A stretch of DNA of 64,000 nucleotides, from contig CM040751.1 in NCBI GenBank assembly GCA_022829145.1, positions 1,804,864 to 1,868,863 of the forward strand. Reading direction: 5' to 3'. How positions within the stretch are numbered: position 1 is the stretch's first letter; the number at the start of each line of letters is the position of its first letter. The position numbers and the translations under genes were made by a program. The stretch comes from Albula goreensis. Its lineage: Eukaryota; Chordata; Actinopteri; Albuliformes; Albulidae. This document shows, piece after piece, positions 1-9,274 of the stretch. The notes under the pieces were generated by a model, which ran no database searches, was not told where the DNA came from, and was given only the letters and a program-made list of their open reading frames with translations.

Positions 1-1004
1 GTTGTAGCTGGAATTAGGAGCAGGGCACACAGTAGAGCTTAGGATTGGCTGCCTTAGTGGGGTTCTCTCCTGCAGATAGTGGCAGTGTTCGTAGTGATGG
101 CGCTGGAGCATGTCTTTTGACACTGCATGTGGGGTTTGAGTCCATGCCCAAATATTCCTGACAATGGTCTGTGTAATGCTTTATATATAGTGGACCTGCA
201 GAGAGGCTGTCTCTGAAGAGAGAGGACTGCGAGAGACTGCAACGCTACCGCTGAGTTTTAATTGGATGGGTTCCCTCGCGCTTCCTATATGTAATGGTTT
301 GTCAGTAAGGCTGTGCTTGGGTTTCAGTGTTGGTGTTGGCTACACTGATGTGTCTATGTGTCATATGTTGCTAAGAGTGAACTCAGACAGGGCCATTCAT
401 TGGCTGTGAGCAGCGCATGGTAACAGGGAGTGGGGGGAAGGGATTGCTTGTGTGGCTCACTGATTTGAAAATCAGGACAGATTTGAAATCAGAGAACTCA
501 CACACATATGATTATGTGAAAGAAATCAGCGTTCCTTGCTCTCCAGAATCGAGACTCAGCACGCAGTAAGGAAAAATGAAGAACAATTCAACAGTTATTA
601 CAAATGTATCACCCCAGGGTTGTAGTATATATAACGTATAATGCTGTCTACATCACTACAACTGTAATAGATTGAACAAAGCAGTCAACTGTAAATAGAT
701 TGAACAAAACAAAGCATGGCAGCATCTGAAAAAGCAATTTCCAAACATTTTCGCAAAGTGAATGAGGTGGTTTTTTAGAAGGGGGAGGGCAGACCGGTGG
801 GTGGAATAGCTGGTCTTGTCACTTTTAGAATGCAGGGCTCCTGCTGCAGATCTGTGCTGGGGGGACAGAGAGGGGGCAGGGGTGGAGGGCGGGGCTATGA
901 TTGAGGACCAGCAGCAGGTGCAATTAGTGGCAACATTCAATTTCTGGGTCTCCCCTCCATGCCCCCCTCCCCGACAGGACCCGCCTTCACCATCCTGTGT
1001 CTGG

Positions 1005-1108
1005 TTATTTTTAGCTCAGGCTAGATTCCTCCAGCTCGGCTCCTGGCTCTCTCAGACAGCTCAGACTGCTACTGCCGCTGTGGAGAGTTCAGGTTAAAAT
1101 GCCAGGGG
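1005..1108 (+). promoter_or_regulatory. Candidate internal promoter and short first exon of rtn2 (RTN2-C type)
   Basis: TTATTTTTAG at 1005-1014 fits the MEF2 consensus YTAWWWWTAR and could also act as a TATA-like element; a CAGGTG E-box lies near 915. About 90 nt downstream an ATG (1099-1101, purine at -3) opens M-P-G plus one G before a GT at 1109. Joined to exon A this reads MPG-VTDLIYW, comparable to MGSK-VADLLYW of human RTN2-C. The phase fits, but the donor (GTCCTA) is weak. RTN2-C is known to be enriched in muscle. Everything beyond the visible motifs is inference. Confidence 0.3.
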
Positions 1109-1310
1109 GTCCTAATCCCACTGAAGCTGCAGGGGCTGGCCTCTCTAATGCCTGTTCAGAAATGTGATAGAGTGAAATGCATTGTGTCTGAAGGTCTGGC
1201 TGTCTCTTAGTCTGGGGCCTGCCTCCTGGAGCAATGCCATTGGATTCCTCCTCCCTCCCTGCCTTGCCTCCTTGTTTTCTGTCTCTGGTTTAAACATTAA
1301 ATTGATTATG

Positions 1311-1620
1311 TGTCTCTCTCTCTCTCTTTCTCTCTCTCTCCCTCCCACTGTCACACTTTCTGCATTTTTCCTCTCTTCTCCTGTTCTCTGCTCCTTCACC
1401 TTTCCCATTTCACCACTTCTCTTCTTTCTCTTATTCTACTTCCCTTCTCTTCATTCCTGTCCTTTCAAAATCCCCTCTTCTCCAACATCTCACTCTTTCC
1501 CACCCCCACCCCCCTGCTTCCTCTCCCTCCTTCTCATCACCCCGTTCTCCACCTCTCCTCCCCCACTCTCTCCTTTCTCCCACTTTCTATTTCTTCTCTT
1601 CGCTCCTCCCTGACTTCGCC
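1311..1620 (+). repeat. Polypyrimidine (CT-rich) tract before rtn2 exon A
   Basis: About 310 nt that is almost entirely C and T on this strand. It starts as (TC)n near 1311-1340 and decays into CTCC/TTCTC text, merging with the exon A branch/acceptor region. Open frames here (Ser/Pro/Leu/Phe-rich one way, Glu/Arg-rich the other) are composition artefacts. Mirror-rich tracts like this can form triplex (H-) DNA. Confidence 0.8.
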
Positions 1621-1677
1621 CTGGCTCCACCCTGGCCCCGCCCCGGCCCCGCCTTGGCTCCGCCCCTGGCCCCACAG

Positions 1678-1885
1678 TGACGGACCTGATATACTGGCGG
1701 GATACAGAGCGGACGGGCATGGTGTTCACAGGGCTGGTGGTGGGCCTACTGTCCCTATTCCAGCTGAGTTTCATCACTGTGGTGTCCACCCTATCGCTGG
1801 CCGCCATGTGCTTCACCATCGCCGTTCGCTTGTACTACAAGGTCCTGGATGCGCTGCAGTGGGCCGACGGCAAGCACCCCTTCCA
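1678..1885 (+). CDS. rtn2: rtn2 exon A: first hairpin of the reticulon domain
   Basis: The exon follows the acceptor CCCCTGGCCCCACAG and begins in phase with one base missing, so the first codon is xTG (Val if the upstream base is G). It reads TDLIYWRDTERTG, then about 35 hydrophobic residues forming the first membrane hairpin, and ends ADGKHPFQ with CA|gtgagt. The glutamine codon is completed by the first base of the next exon. It is preceded by a pyrimidine-rich stretch of about 320 nt. Confidence 0.9.
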
Positions 1886-4800
1886 GTGAGTGCGCCATCT
1901 TCACGCCAACGTCTCACACAGCAAACACACCGGTGTCTGAAAGAATACAGACTGAAAGAATAAATAAAATAATAAACGTGAACCAACTGCCGGTCCCCAG
2001 CGGCACCTCACAAATGTTAGCCGCTACTAGCTAAGGGCATGGCACGAGATTGCAGTGCTCATACGCCTCGCCGTTACTGTGGCAACAGAGGAACAGGAAA
2101 AATCGTGAGCTAATGCTCGTTAAGAGAGAAAGCAGAACAAAAAACATGTGAAGCCCTGGTGGGACCCCAGCGGAGTGTCTGATTTATGGTCTAGTGTATG
2201 ATTTCATCGAACTCTACAGCTCTAAAATCTTACCGCTGTGAAAAATTCATCTGTATCTTTAAACGCCTTTTAAACTTATTGAATTTATTTACTTGGCAAA
2301 AAACTGCAGCATCTTCATTGTTCTGTACTGTGCTGCCCTACGGTATGACCATGCATCCATTACACTGGCCTGACAGCTTCTGTTCTTGTTTGTAACAATG
2401 GAATGAGAAAATAAACCTTTTCACTCGCGTTGTTAAGTGGACAATGACTATGGCTTATAAGGAGCTTAATCACCTAGACCTGTTTTTCTGACAGTACTTT
2501 ACCCAAAAAGGTTGATTTGACTCACTTGGATATTTCCAAACTGAGCTCCTTGTCTCTCCACACAGAAAGACAACTGGTGTACAAGGAAGAATCGTGTTAC
2601 TTCCCAACAGGCATTTAAAACTGACTGCCTCAATTGGGTGAAATGTCAAAGGTCAAAGGTCAAATCTCAAACACACTTGGATCACTAGAGAGTTAGAGCT
2701 TTGCTCTTTCAGATTTTAAAAGATATTCTCAGTTATTCTGACCATTCACTGCACTATGAACTCAAAAAGATATTTTCTTTACTTAATGTTTATTTTTTAT
2801 ATCACTAACACTATTATTTAGGATTACTTGAGCTGGGTATATTATCAGCTTAAACAGCTGAATATTCATTGTGTTACAAAGTGTGTGGGTGTGTATGTGT
2901 GTGTTTAAATGTGTATGTATGTGTGTGTGCGCGCGCATGATGTGTGTGTGCGCGCATGTATGTGTGGTTATGTGTGTGTGTGTTTATATATGTGTGTATG
3001 TGTGTGTGTGTGTGCGCATGTATGTGTGGTTATGTGTTTGTGTGTGTGTTTGTGGCTTGCAACTTACCCTCCTCTTCCTCCCCAGGTCATATCTGGACCT
3101 TGACATCACCCTGTCAACAGAGCAGGCAGGGACCTACATGGAGCGTGTCATTGTTATGACAACGTCCGCCATCGCAGAGATCAAGCGGCTCCTGTTTGTG
3201 GACAGTCTGATCAACTCTCTCAAGGTGAACAGCTAACACCTATTCAATCCTGCATCCACAGAGAACAGGACATGGAGGGAACAATTGTCAGACTTTCTTC
3301 AGTAGTCCAAATGAATGTCCAGCTGTGCTTTACTGGCAGGACTAACATACTGCAACAGACAGTACATACCATACTACACAACATTTACATTCATTCAGCT
3401 CCACACTACAGCACATTTACCTGCAGCTCAGCACATTTACCTACAGCTCTACACTACAGCACATTTACCTACAGCTCTACACTACAGCACATTTACCTAC
3501 AGCTCTACACTACAGCACATTTACCTACAGCTCTACACTACAGCACATTTACCTACAGCTCAACACTACAGCACATTTACCTACAGCTCTACACTACAGC
3601 ACATTTACCTACACTCTACAGCTCACATTTACTACAGTTCATTTACAGCACAGCTCTAGCTCTACACTACAGCACATTTACTCAAATATAAATGCATGAT
3701 AATATTGATAGCAGAATAATGGTGCCTATTCCCTTCTCTATCCTCCTGTCCCTGTCCGTATTTTGGGCTCATCCGTCTGTTTTCTGAGCACACTCTGATT
3801 GGCTGCCTCGTCCCTCTCACGGCTTTAGTCTGCCATCTGTGCGTAGCTCCACAGTTACGCTGCTCATCAACCACCGCCCAACTCCAAGCTCACTGCTGCG
3901 GCTATAATGGAAAAGAGAGCTCCCTGGAGTAAATCAGTTTTCTTTTTATCATCTCTCCTCTGCTGCTCAGCTAATTTATCCCCCTTTCCTACATATTCAT
4001 TTCCTTGTTCTTCTCCCCAGCGTCCATTTCCATTTCTCCCCCTGTGTGCCCATCGCTCTCTTTGCAAATTACCAATCTCCCTCTCTCTCTCTCTCTGGTT
4101 TACTATGGACTCTGATGTACAACATGAATGAAATTTCTCTGCATATAATTCTTGGCACTGGCTGTCGCTAAGTCATTCCAGACACATCGCTGCAGAATGC
4201 TGTCACAGCGCAGTGTGATGTAACTCAGGATATACACTTATACAGGCAGCGCTCACAACCAGTGCTACAAATTCACCTCAGAGCAATACAACTTTTACCC
4301 TTGTGTAAAACCTGTACGCTCACGAATTTGCAGAGAAAGACAGCCACGAGCGCACTGGGCTGCAAACAGGCATGACTTGCCAGTGCCTGTCACTATCTTT
4401 TCACACATGTGTGCGCATGCTTCACGTTAAACTCTGACCTTACAGGTATGTGACATGGAAGCCATGTGACCTTCTGTTGTGTGAAGGGGAACGGACAGAT
4501 TTTGTTCAGTGTTAGGGGATTCTTGAGTCGGGTCGCACGGTGCAGCGACGAGCAGTGTGACATGAGTACTGTGAGTACTGAAACTCGATGGGGGTTCTTG
4601 GCCAGCGGCTGCTGCTATTTAGCATGGCAGGCCTTTTCACCGCAGCCTTAGCTATTATAAGAGTCACATGAAACCGGAGGCCTTGGGCTGCTCTTTCGTG
4701 CCACCGTTAGCAGTGACTTGACATGTTTGGGCATGGTGGTTTGTAAACGTGTTATGTGTGTCACTCTAATTCTCATTGTTCGCTTCTCTGCCGTATTTGC

Positions 4801-7262
4801 AGTTTCTGTTTTTGATGTACCTGCTGACGTTCTTAGGAGACCTCTTCAATGGCCTTACTTTGATGATCATTGGTGAGAACCGACCGCTGAACCTATTCAA
4901 AGCTGCTCCAATGCTCCCAAACTCACTGCAGCTCACACTGACATTATGTTCACTCCATTTCCGCATAACACTGCTCCCAAAAAGTTCTGCTTCCACAATG
5001 CTTCTGTTCACAATGCTCCCGCTCCCAAACTCACTGCAGTTCTGTTCACACTGCTCCCAAACTCACTGCAGTTCTGTTCACACTGCTCCCAAACTCACTC
5101 CAGTTCTTAAAGTCTCACATCTCTTCTGTTCCCATTGGTGTAAAATCTGTTCAAACTCACTGCAGTTCTGCATTTCCATACCGCTCCCAAACTCATTCTC
5201 TCCACTCCCTATTTTTTCCACTAAGTTCTGTTACATGTGATACTCCACTGTCTCACATCTCTTCTGTTCCCATTGGTGTAAAATCTGTCACATATGCATT
5301 TATACAACATATCATATATACTGACAAAAGTATTTACTGAAAAGATTTATGACAATTGAGCAGCAAATTATAACCAATGAAGTCTCTGCATTAGATATGA
5401 AATAAATGCAGACTTTTTCAATCTTCTTTTGCCTGTAATAGAAACAGTCTCACAGCACTACTCTTTCTTCTCTTCTACCTTATGCCAGCTGTGATCTCTC
5501 TCTTCTCCCTCCCACTGTTCTACAAACAGCACCAGGTAAGCGACTTGTGGTCTTGTTCCGGTCCTAGCTCTGAACTTTCTGAGTGTCTACATGGCTGACC
5601 ATAGAAACGCACAACAAACACATGTTGAATACCTCAGAATTTCTGTGTAAATCCGTGTACTTTAGTCATTGATTAATCTGTCATGTGCTAATAGGCTAGT
5701 AGTCCAAAACAGTGAAAGTGCGGAATTTAGGCAGTGCTTGGCTCAGGGGGTCGTGGGGTTGGTGTTGGGCCCGGGGCTGTGTGCACTAGCTCCTCGGCCT
5801 GTGAGGGTCCCATCGGCAGACCTAAATAACATTCTGGATGTTTCCGCATAATGCCTTTCCATGCCCTTCCTCATCAATATGGTGCCACATGCTGAGAGGT
5901 TTTGACCAAGAGCTGTGTGAAACTGCAGCAGACTGTGTAATTACAGTCGTTTAGCAGATACTCTTATGCAGAGCAGCTTACAATGTAGGAGCAATGTACA
6001 AAGTAGGAGAGCAGGAGAGCGTTCACCTGTTAAATATGAGTGGTTGTTCCAGACCTGTATGACAACATCCCCAAGAAATGGAGCAATATGTAGCATCACT
6101 GAGGCACTAAGGCGAGCTAACTAAGCTAGCCAGAGCAAAACTACAGACCCTGAGTACAGTTCTGTCAGGATTCAATGAGCTGAATTAACGACATGGTAAC
6201 TGATAGGTGCAGTCAGGTAACAGGTGATGGATGTTGGTGATTATTTAGGGGCTGTGAAATCTGGCACACCTCGGTCACCACAGTGGCCCGTGGTCTGTGC
6301 CATTGGGCCCATCTATGGGTCCCCCTCCAACCCCCCACTGGGTCAGCTCCATCTCCGCCCGGCACACTGCCCGCCCACTCAGCTGAGGCTGTTAACTCCA
6401 TATGTTTCCTGTTACTGCCGCCTCGGTCAGCGCGGGGACATCCTGCATGGTCGCACTACAGTCCTGGCTGAAGAGCAAGAACTGTGGGCTAGCAAACCGT
6501 GCGCAGGTTTACCGTGCAGCAAACAAAACTGCTGTTACTTTACCGCAGCTCCTTCTTATAATCAGCCGCAACAATAAGGGGAAGATGAAAAGTATTACAT
6601 TAGCCAAAAAAACCATTTCAAGCATTAAAACCGGCTTTTTCAATATGGAAGTGTGTGAAATCAATAACCCGTCTGTTGAAAACGCATAGAGCCAAAGGCG
6701 GTGTTATTTCCCTCGAAAGTCCCCGGCTTTATGATGTCATTGAAATGGAATCTGTGCTGCTCTCCTATTGGTGGGTTTGGGCCAGTGGGCTCTGGAGCTG
6801 CAGAGGCAACAGCGGCTCAGACAGACCTCTGTTTGTCCGACAGGCACGGGTGGATGGGTTTGTGGAGGCCGTGAAGGCTAATGTCGACAACATCAAGGAC
6901 ATGTGAGTACAGTGCCTCTGTAAGGATGATACTTCAACGAGCGCTCATTATGAAATTTAAATTACGATTCACATATTCTTACAGTAAGTCAAGATTGATT
7001 TAATGTAAATTAACTGTGATTTACTGGGATTCAACTGATGGTATGGCATGCTTATTGAGGCTCTCCGGTGTTTTCTGCGTTCAAATTTCATGTGATATTT
7101 CGTATCGCGCCATAAACAAGGTCATGGAAACCCACACTTGTGCGTGTCATTCTTCTTTGTGTCTCCCTCTCCTACTGCAGACTTCACCGATTGTTCCAAG
7201 GCCCAAGCCGCACCCCCGACCCTGACCCCGCCCCCGGTGGTGCCAAACCCAAAACCAAATGA
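1678..7262 (+). CDS. rtn2: Reticulon 2-like gene, C-terminal reticulon homology domain (six exons)
   Basis: Spliced coding region built from exons 1678-1885, 3086-3224, 4803-4872, 5489-5535, 6844-6902 and 7181-7262, all with AG/GT borders and compatible phases. Together they give about 201 residues, the size of a complete reticulon homology domain; human RTN2-C is about 205 aa. The domain opens with the family signature DLIYWRD, then a long hydrophobic hairpin (FTGLVVGLLSLFQLSFI onward), a polar loop beginning SYLDLDITLS, and a second hairpin with FNGLTLMII and VISLFSLPLFYKQHQ. Reticulons are ER membrane proteins that bend tubules through these hairpins. The C-terminus KPKTK fits KxKxx, as does KAKAE of human RTN2, while RTN1, 3 and 4 end in KKxx-like tails. 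That, plus rab4b nearby, favours RTN2. Family call is near certain; the paralogue is inferred. Any longer N-terminus would be encoded left of this window. Confidence 0.88.
2650..2662 (+). promoter_or_regulatory. DR1 nuclear-receptor-type element
   Basis: AGGTCAAAGGTCA is a perfect direct repeat of AGGTCA spaced by one base, the site type bound by RXR heterodimers, HNF4 and COUP-TF. It sits inside a slightly longer 7-bp tandem (GTCAAAG), so it could have arisen by slippage. Intronic; function unproven. Confidence 0.4.
2880..3056 (+). repeat. Imperfect (TG)n block next to a splice acceptor
   Basis: TG dinucleotides interrupted by GCGCGCATG, TATATATG and TTTG. Apparent Val/Cys-rich frames through it are artefacts. 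UG-rich RNA just upstream of a 3' splice site is the classic binding context for TDP-43 and CELF proteins. Confidence 0.85.
3086..3224 (+). CDS. rtn2: rtn2 exon B: inter-hairpin loop
   Basis: Acceptor CCTCCCCAG and donor AAG|gtgaac. It encodes SYLDLDITLSTEQAG...AEIKRLLFVDSLINSLK, the hydrophilic 66-residue-type loop of reticulons; compare AYLDVDLTLT and VEDLVDSLK in mammalian RTN2. A (TG)n-rich block ends only about 30 nt before its polypyrimidine tract. Confidence 0.9.
3225..4802 (+). other. rtn2 intron between exons B and C
   Basis: Apart from the 28-bp minisatellite, it is unique non-coding sequence. A short CT run lies at 4079-4097. No conserved frame was seen. Confidence 0.75.
3382..3682 (+). 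repeat. 28-bp minisatellite in rtn2 intron
   Basis: About nine copies of a 28-bp unit whose core is CACATTTACCTACAGCTCTA. The first and last copies are degenerate; the middle copies (about 3440-3610) are nearly identical, implying recent expansion. It lies 160 nt after exon B. Confidence 0.9.
4803..4872 (+). CDS. rtn2: rtn2 exon C: start of second hairpin
   Basis: Acceptor GTATTTGCAG and donor ATTG|gtgaga. It encodes FLFLMYLLTFLGDLFNGLTL followed by MII, with the highly conserved FNGLTL motif of the family. Aspartate in LGDLFNG replaces the usual small residue (GALFNG or GAIFNG), a mild oddity. A 32-bp minisatellite starts about 35 nt beyond its donor. Confidence 0.9.
4906..5288 (+). repeat. 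32-bp minisatellite plus a 38-bp direct duplication in rtn2 intron
   Basis: Units built on GCTCCCAAACTCACTGCAG then TTCTGTTCACA recur from about 4906 to 5210, with two near-identical 32-bp copies at about 5020-5100. A block beginning TCTCACATCTCTTCTG is duplicated at about 5113-5149 and 5250-5287. The array starts about 35 nt past the exon C donor. Confidence 0.85.
5489..5535 (+). CDS. rtn2: rtn2 exon D: end of second hairpin
   Basis: A 47-nt micro-exon. Acceptor TTATGCCAG, donor CAG|gtaagc. With the G carried over it reads AVISLFSLPLFYKQHQ, matching the reticulon motif xIxLFxxPxxYxxHQ. It was found by family homology, being too short to stand out as an open frame. Confidence 0.88.
5536..6843 (+). 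other. rtn2 intron between exons D and E
   Basis: Non-coding. It contains a minus-strand-oriented fragment of the common fish L2-type 3' end (5938-5985). Otherwise there are no repeats or credible frames. Confidence 0.7.
5938..5985 (-). mobile_element. Fragment of L2-type LINE 3' terminus
   Basis: GTCGTTTAGCAGATACTCTT followed by ATGCAGAGCAGCTTACAATG resembles the complement of the fish L2-family tail, whose usual form has TTTAGCAGACGCTCTTATCC. It is degraded and short. Confidence 0.5.
6844..6902 (+). CDS. rtn2: rtn2 exon E: post-hairpin amphipathic region
   Basis: Acceptor GTCCGACAG, donor AT|gtgagt. It reads ARVDGFVEAVKANVDNIKD, the equivalent of AQIDQYVGLVTNQLSHIKA in human RTN2. This segment forms the curvature-supporting amphipathic helix after the second hairpin. 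Confidence 0.88.
7181..7262 (+). CDS. rtn2: rtn2 exon F: C-terminus and stop
   Basis: Acceptor CTCCTACTGCAG. It completes Ile and reads LHRLFQGPSRTPDPDPAPGG then AKPKTK, ending at TGA 7260-7262. The usual IQAKIPG motif has diverged to LHRLFQGPS, and a PDPDP proline/aspartate stretch has been added. The last five residues KPKTK fit the KxKxx dilysine ER retrieval form. Confidence 0.85.
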
Positions 7263-7935
7263 AAAGAGAACGACGAGGGAGAAACGGAGGGGCTACAGGC
7301 TGTCACTCACATGTCTTAACCAATAGCCTGTGGTCAGGGTCCCAGTCTCTGTGTGATGATTGGATATGGGGCTGGGTGGGGTTTTTTGGGAGTGGCGGCA
7401 GAATTGATGGGGTCAGTGATAGGGGTGGGAAAATGATGAGGGCATATGTGTGTGAGTGGTGTTGTAGTTTTCCAAAAATGGCTCTTGCTGGGAGCCAGAG
7501 TTAAAGACAGTGCTATACATAAGTATTGAATCACCCACTCAAAAAAGTGTGTCACTAGTGTTTCCACTGATCACTTGAAACAAAAAATACTGTCATCCAA
7601 TGAGGTGAGTACAGCCGCATCCTCATTGGCCGGTCGGGCTCCTGCAGAGCTTTATGGAACAGCGACCGCTGAAGATGTGGGCGATCGCAGGTGTGCGCAC
7701 CTCCTGTTTCAATAATGACTTCAATGAAGTAACGTGGCAGTGGGCTCGGAGCGGGGAGCCGGAAGGCACCCGCAAGCGTCACGGGCGGACTGACCGCAAA
7801 ACCAAAGCGCCGGACATCGAGGAACCTGGGCTCGATCCTCGGCTACAAAGAAGTCAGGAGCGGAGTTTTGGATTCGCAGCACGCTGACCCTGTTACATAA
7901 GAGTGCGATTAAACTGCATTGTTATTTTCTCCTTC
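7263..7935 (+). other. Putative rtn2 3' UTR with ATTAAA poly(A) signal
   Basis: Follows the rtn2 stop. The first plausible poly(A) signal is ATTAAA at 7908-7913, with T/GT-rich sequence about 20-50 nt beyond it. A UTR of about 650 nt is reasonable. No AATAAA was found nearer. Confidence 0.4.
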
Positions 7936-8314
7936 TGTGTTTTCTTTCGTTTCTCCTTCCTTCCATTTGTCCTTTGTACAGTAAAAGGAATTGTTAAGTC
8001 CTCAAAAATGGACTCTCAAGCGTATGAGAGGAATGTAATGCTGGAGGTGTGGTCAACCTGAAGTCACGCCCCTCCTCCCCATCTGGCATCAGATAGTGAT
8101 GCAGGGCTCACTGGTAATGATGTGTGGGGGTGTGGCTTAACTTAAGCTGAAAATCAAAAGGCACACCCATTTTATAGGAAAACCTGGTGGTCTGATCCTT
8201 CCTTCTTCTCTGCTTCCTAACTTCAGGAAGTTCCAGTTGGTAAAAGGAGATTCTGCTGTATCACAGTTTAGAATCATGTATGGAAAGGGCAAGTTTAAAA
8301 ACAACAACCACCAA

Positions 8315-8571
8315 CATAGCATTGTATGTAACCATACCCAACATGAATATTCATAGCCATCACCATAGCATTGTGTGTAACCACACCCAACATGAATATT
8401 AATATCCATCACCATAGCATTGTATGTAACCACACCCAACATGAATATTCATAGCCATCACCATAGCATTGTGTGTAACCACACCCAACATGAATATTAA
8501 TATCCATCATCATAGCATTGTATGTAACCACACCCAACATGAATATTAATATCCATCATCATAGCATTGTA
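8315..8571 (+). repeat. 49-bp minisatellite
   Basis: Unit starts (CATAGCATTG) fall at 8315, 8364, 8413, 8462, 8511 and 8560, an exact 49-bp period over five full copies plus a partial one. Alternate copies differ by TTCATAG versus TTAATAT, hinting at a 98-bp higher-order unit in the first four copies. Confidence 0.93.
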
Positions 8572-9260
8572 TTCTGTGGTAAGAATACAGAGCCAAGTAT
8601 ATGATGGGTCTGTCCAATCAGTGGTAAACATTCTGCTTATATCCAATCATCTCCTCCCTCACACAGGCTTTCCATTCTTCTGCCTGCATGCCTGTTCTCT
8701 GCCAGCTCCCTGGGCTCCCAGCCAATCAGGGCTCTGAGTCACACCCTAGACCTGATGTAAATTAGCCAATCACCAGTCACCATCCCAAACTCCAAGATCA
8801 TCAACTGTAATGCCTTTAAACGTGTATCTTCACAAATGCAGGTCTGTGTCATTACACTGTGGCAGAGGATCTCAAAATATGTAACCAAAAGAACTGTGAT
8901 GGTCAGACTTAAATATTAATCTCTCAGCTCTTACTGCAGGTAAGATGCAATTCCCACAACCTACACAGCAGGTGCTTTAAGGTTAGCAGGAAAACAAATG
9001 CATGATACCATAATGACTGAAAGAGAGAAGTTGCTAAGTTTTTACAGTAGGCTAATGTATTAACATCCATAAACAACCGCAGAAATTTGCTGACCATTCA
9101 TATGACGTAAAATTAAGGCATCTCAACTGTATCCAAATGGAGCCCGTCAGACTTTATCCTGTAATGGAAAACAGTAAACGATTTTATATTGCCTTATATT
9201 ACCACCTAGAAAAAGGGGCCGGGAATACTGCTGTTGAGTCTTCTTGTGTCTGAAATGAGA

Positions 9261-9274
9261 GCACCCTCTGGTGG
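9261..9274 (-). promoter_or_regulatory. CTCF-like core site
   Basis: The + strand reads GCACCCTCTGGTGG; the complement CCACCAGAGGGTGC is close to the CTCF core CCASYAGRKGGC. It lies between the rtn2 3' end and the rhou-like promoter. Confidence 0.4.

Larger units (their letters stand above)
1886..3085 (+). other. rtn2 intron between exons A and B
   Basis: Non-coding. It contains a perfect DR1 hexamer pair at 2650-2662 and the TG/TATG-rich block at 2880-3056 next to the exon B acceptor. The rest is ordinary AT-rich sequence. Confidence 0.8.

Noticed and set aside
1182..1963. Ser/Leu/Pro-rich frames of 143 and 217 codons
   Set aside because: Products of the polypyrimidine tract; the true exon begins at 1678 in another frame.
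3272..3691. Ser/Thr/His/Leu-rich frames of 114 and 139 codons
   Set aside because: Frames across the 28-bp intronic minisatellite.
7510..7560. Possible Tc1/mariner-like end (CAGTGCTATACATAAGTATT)
   Set aside because: No matching inverted terminal repeat or transposase found; a single short resemblance.
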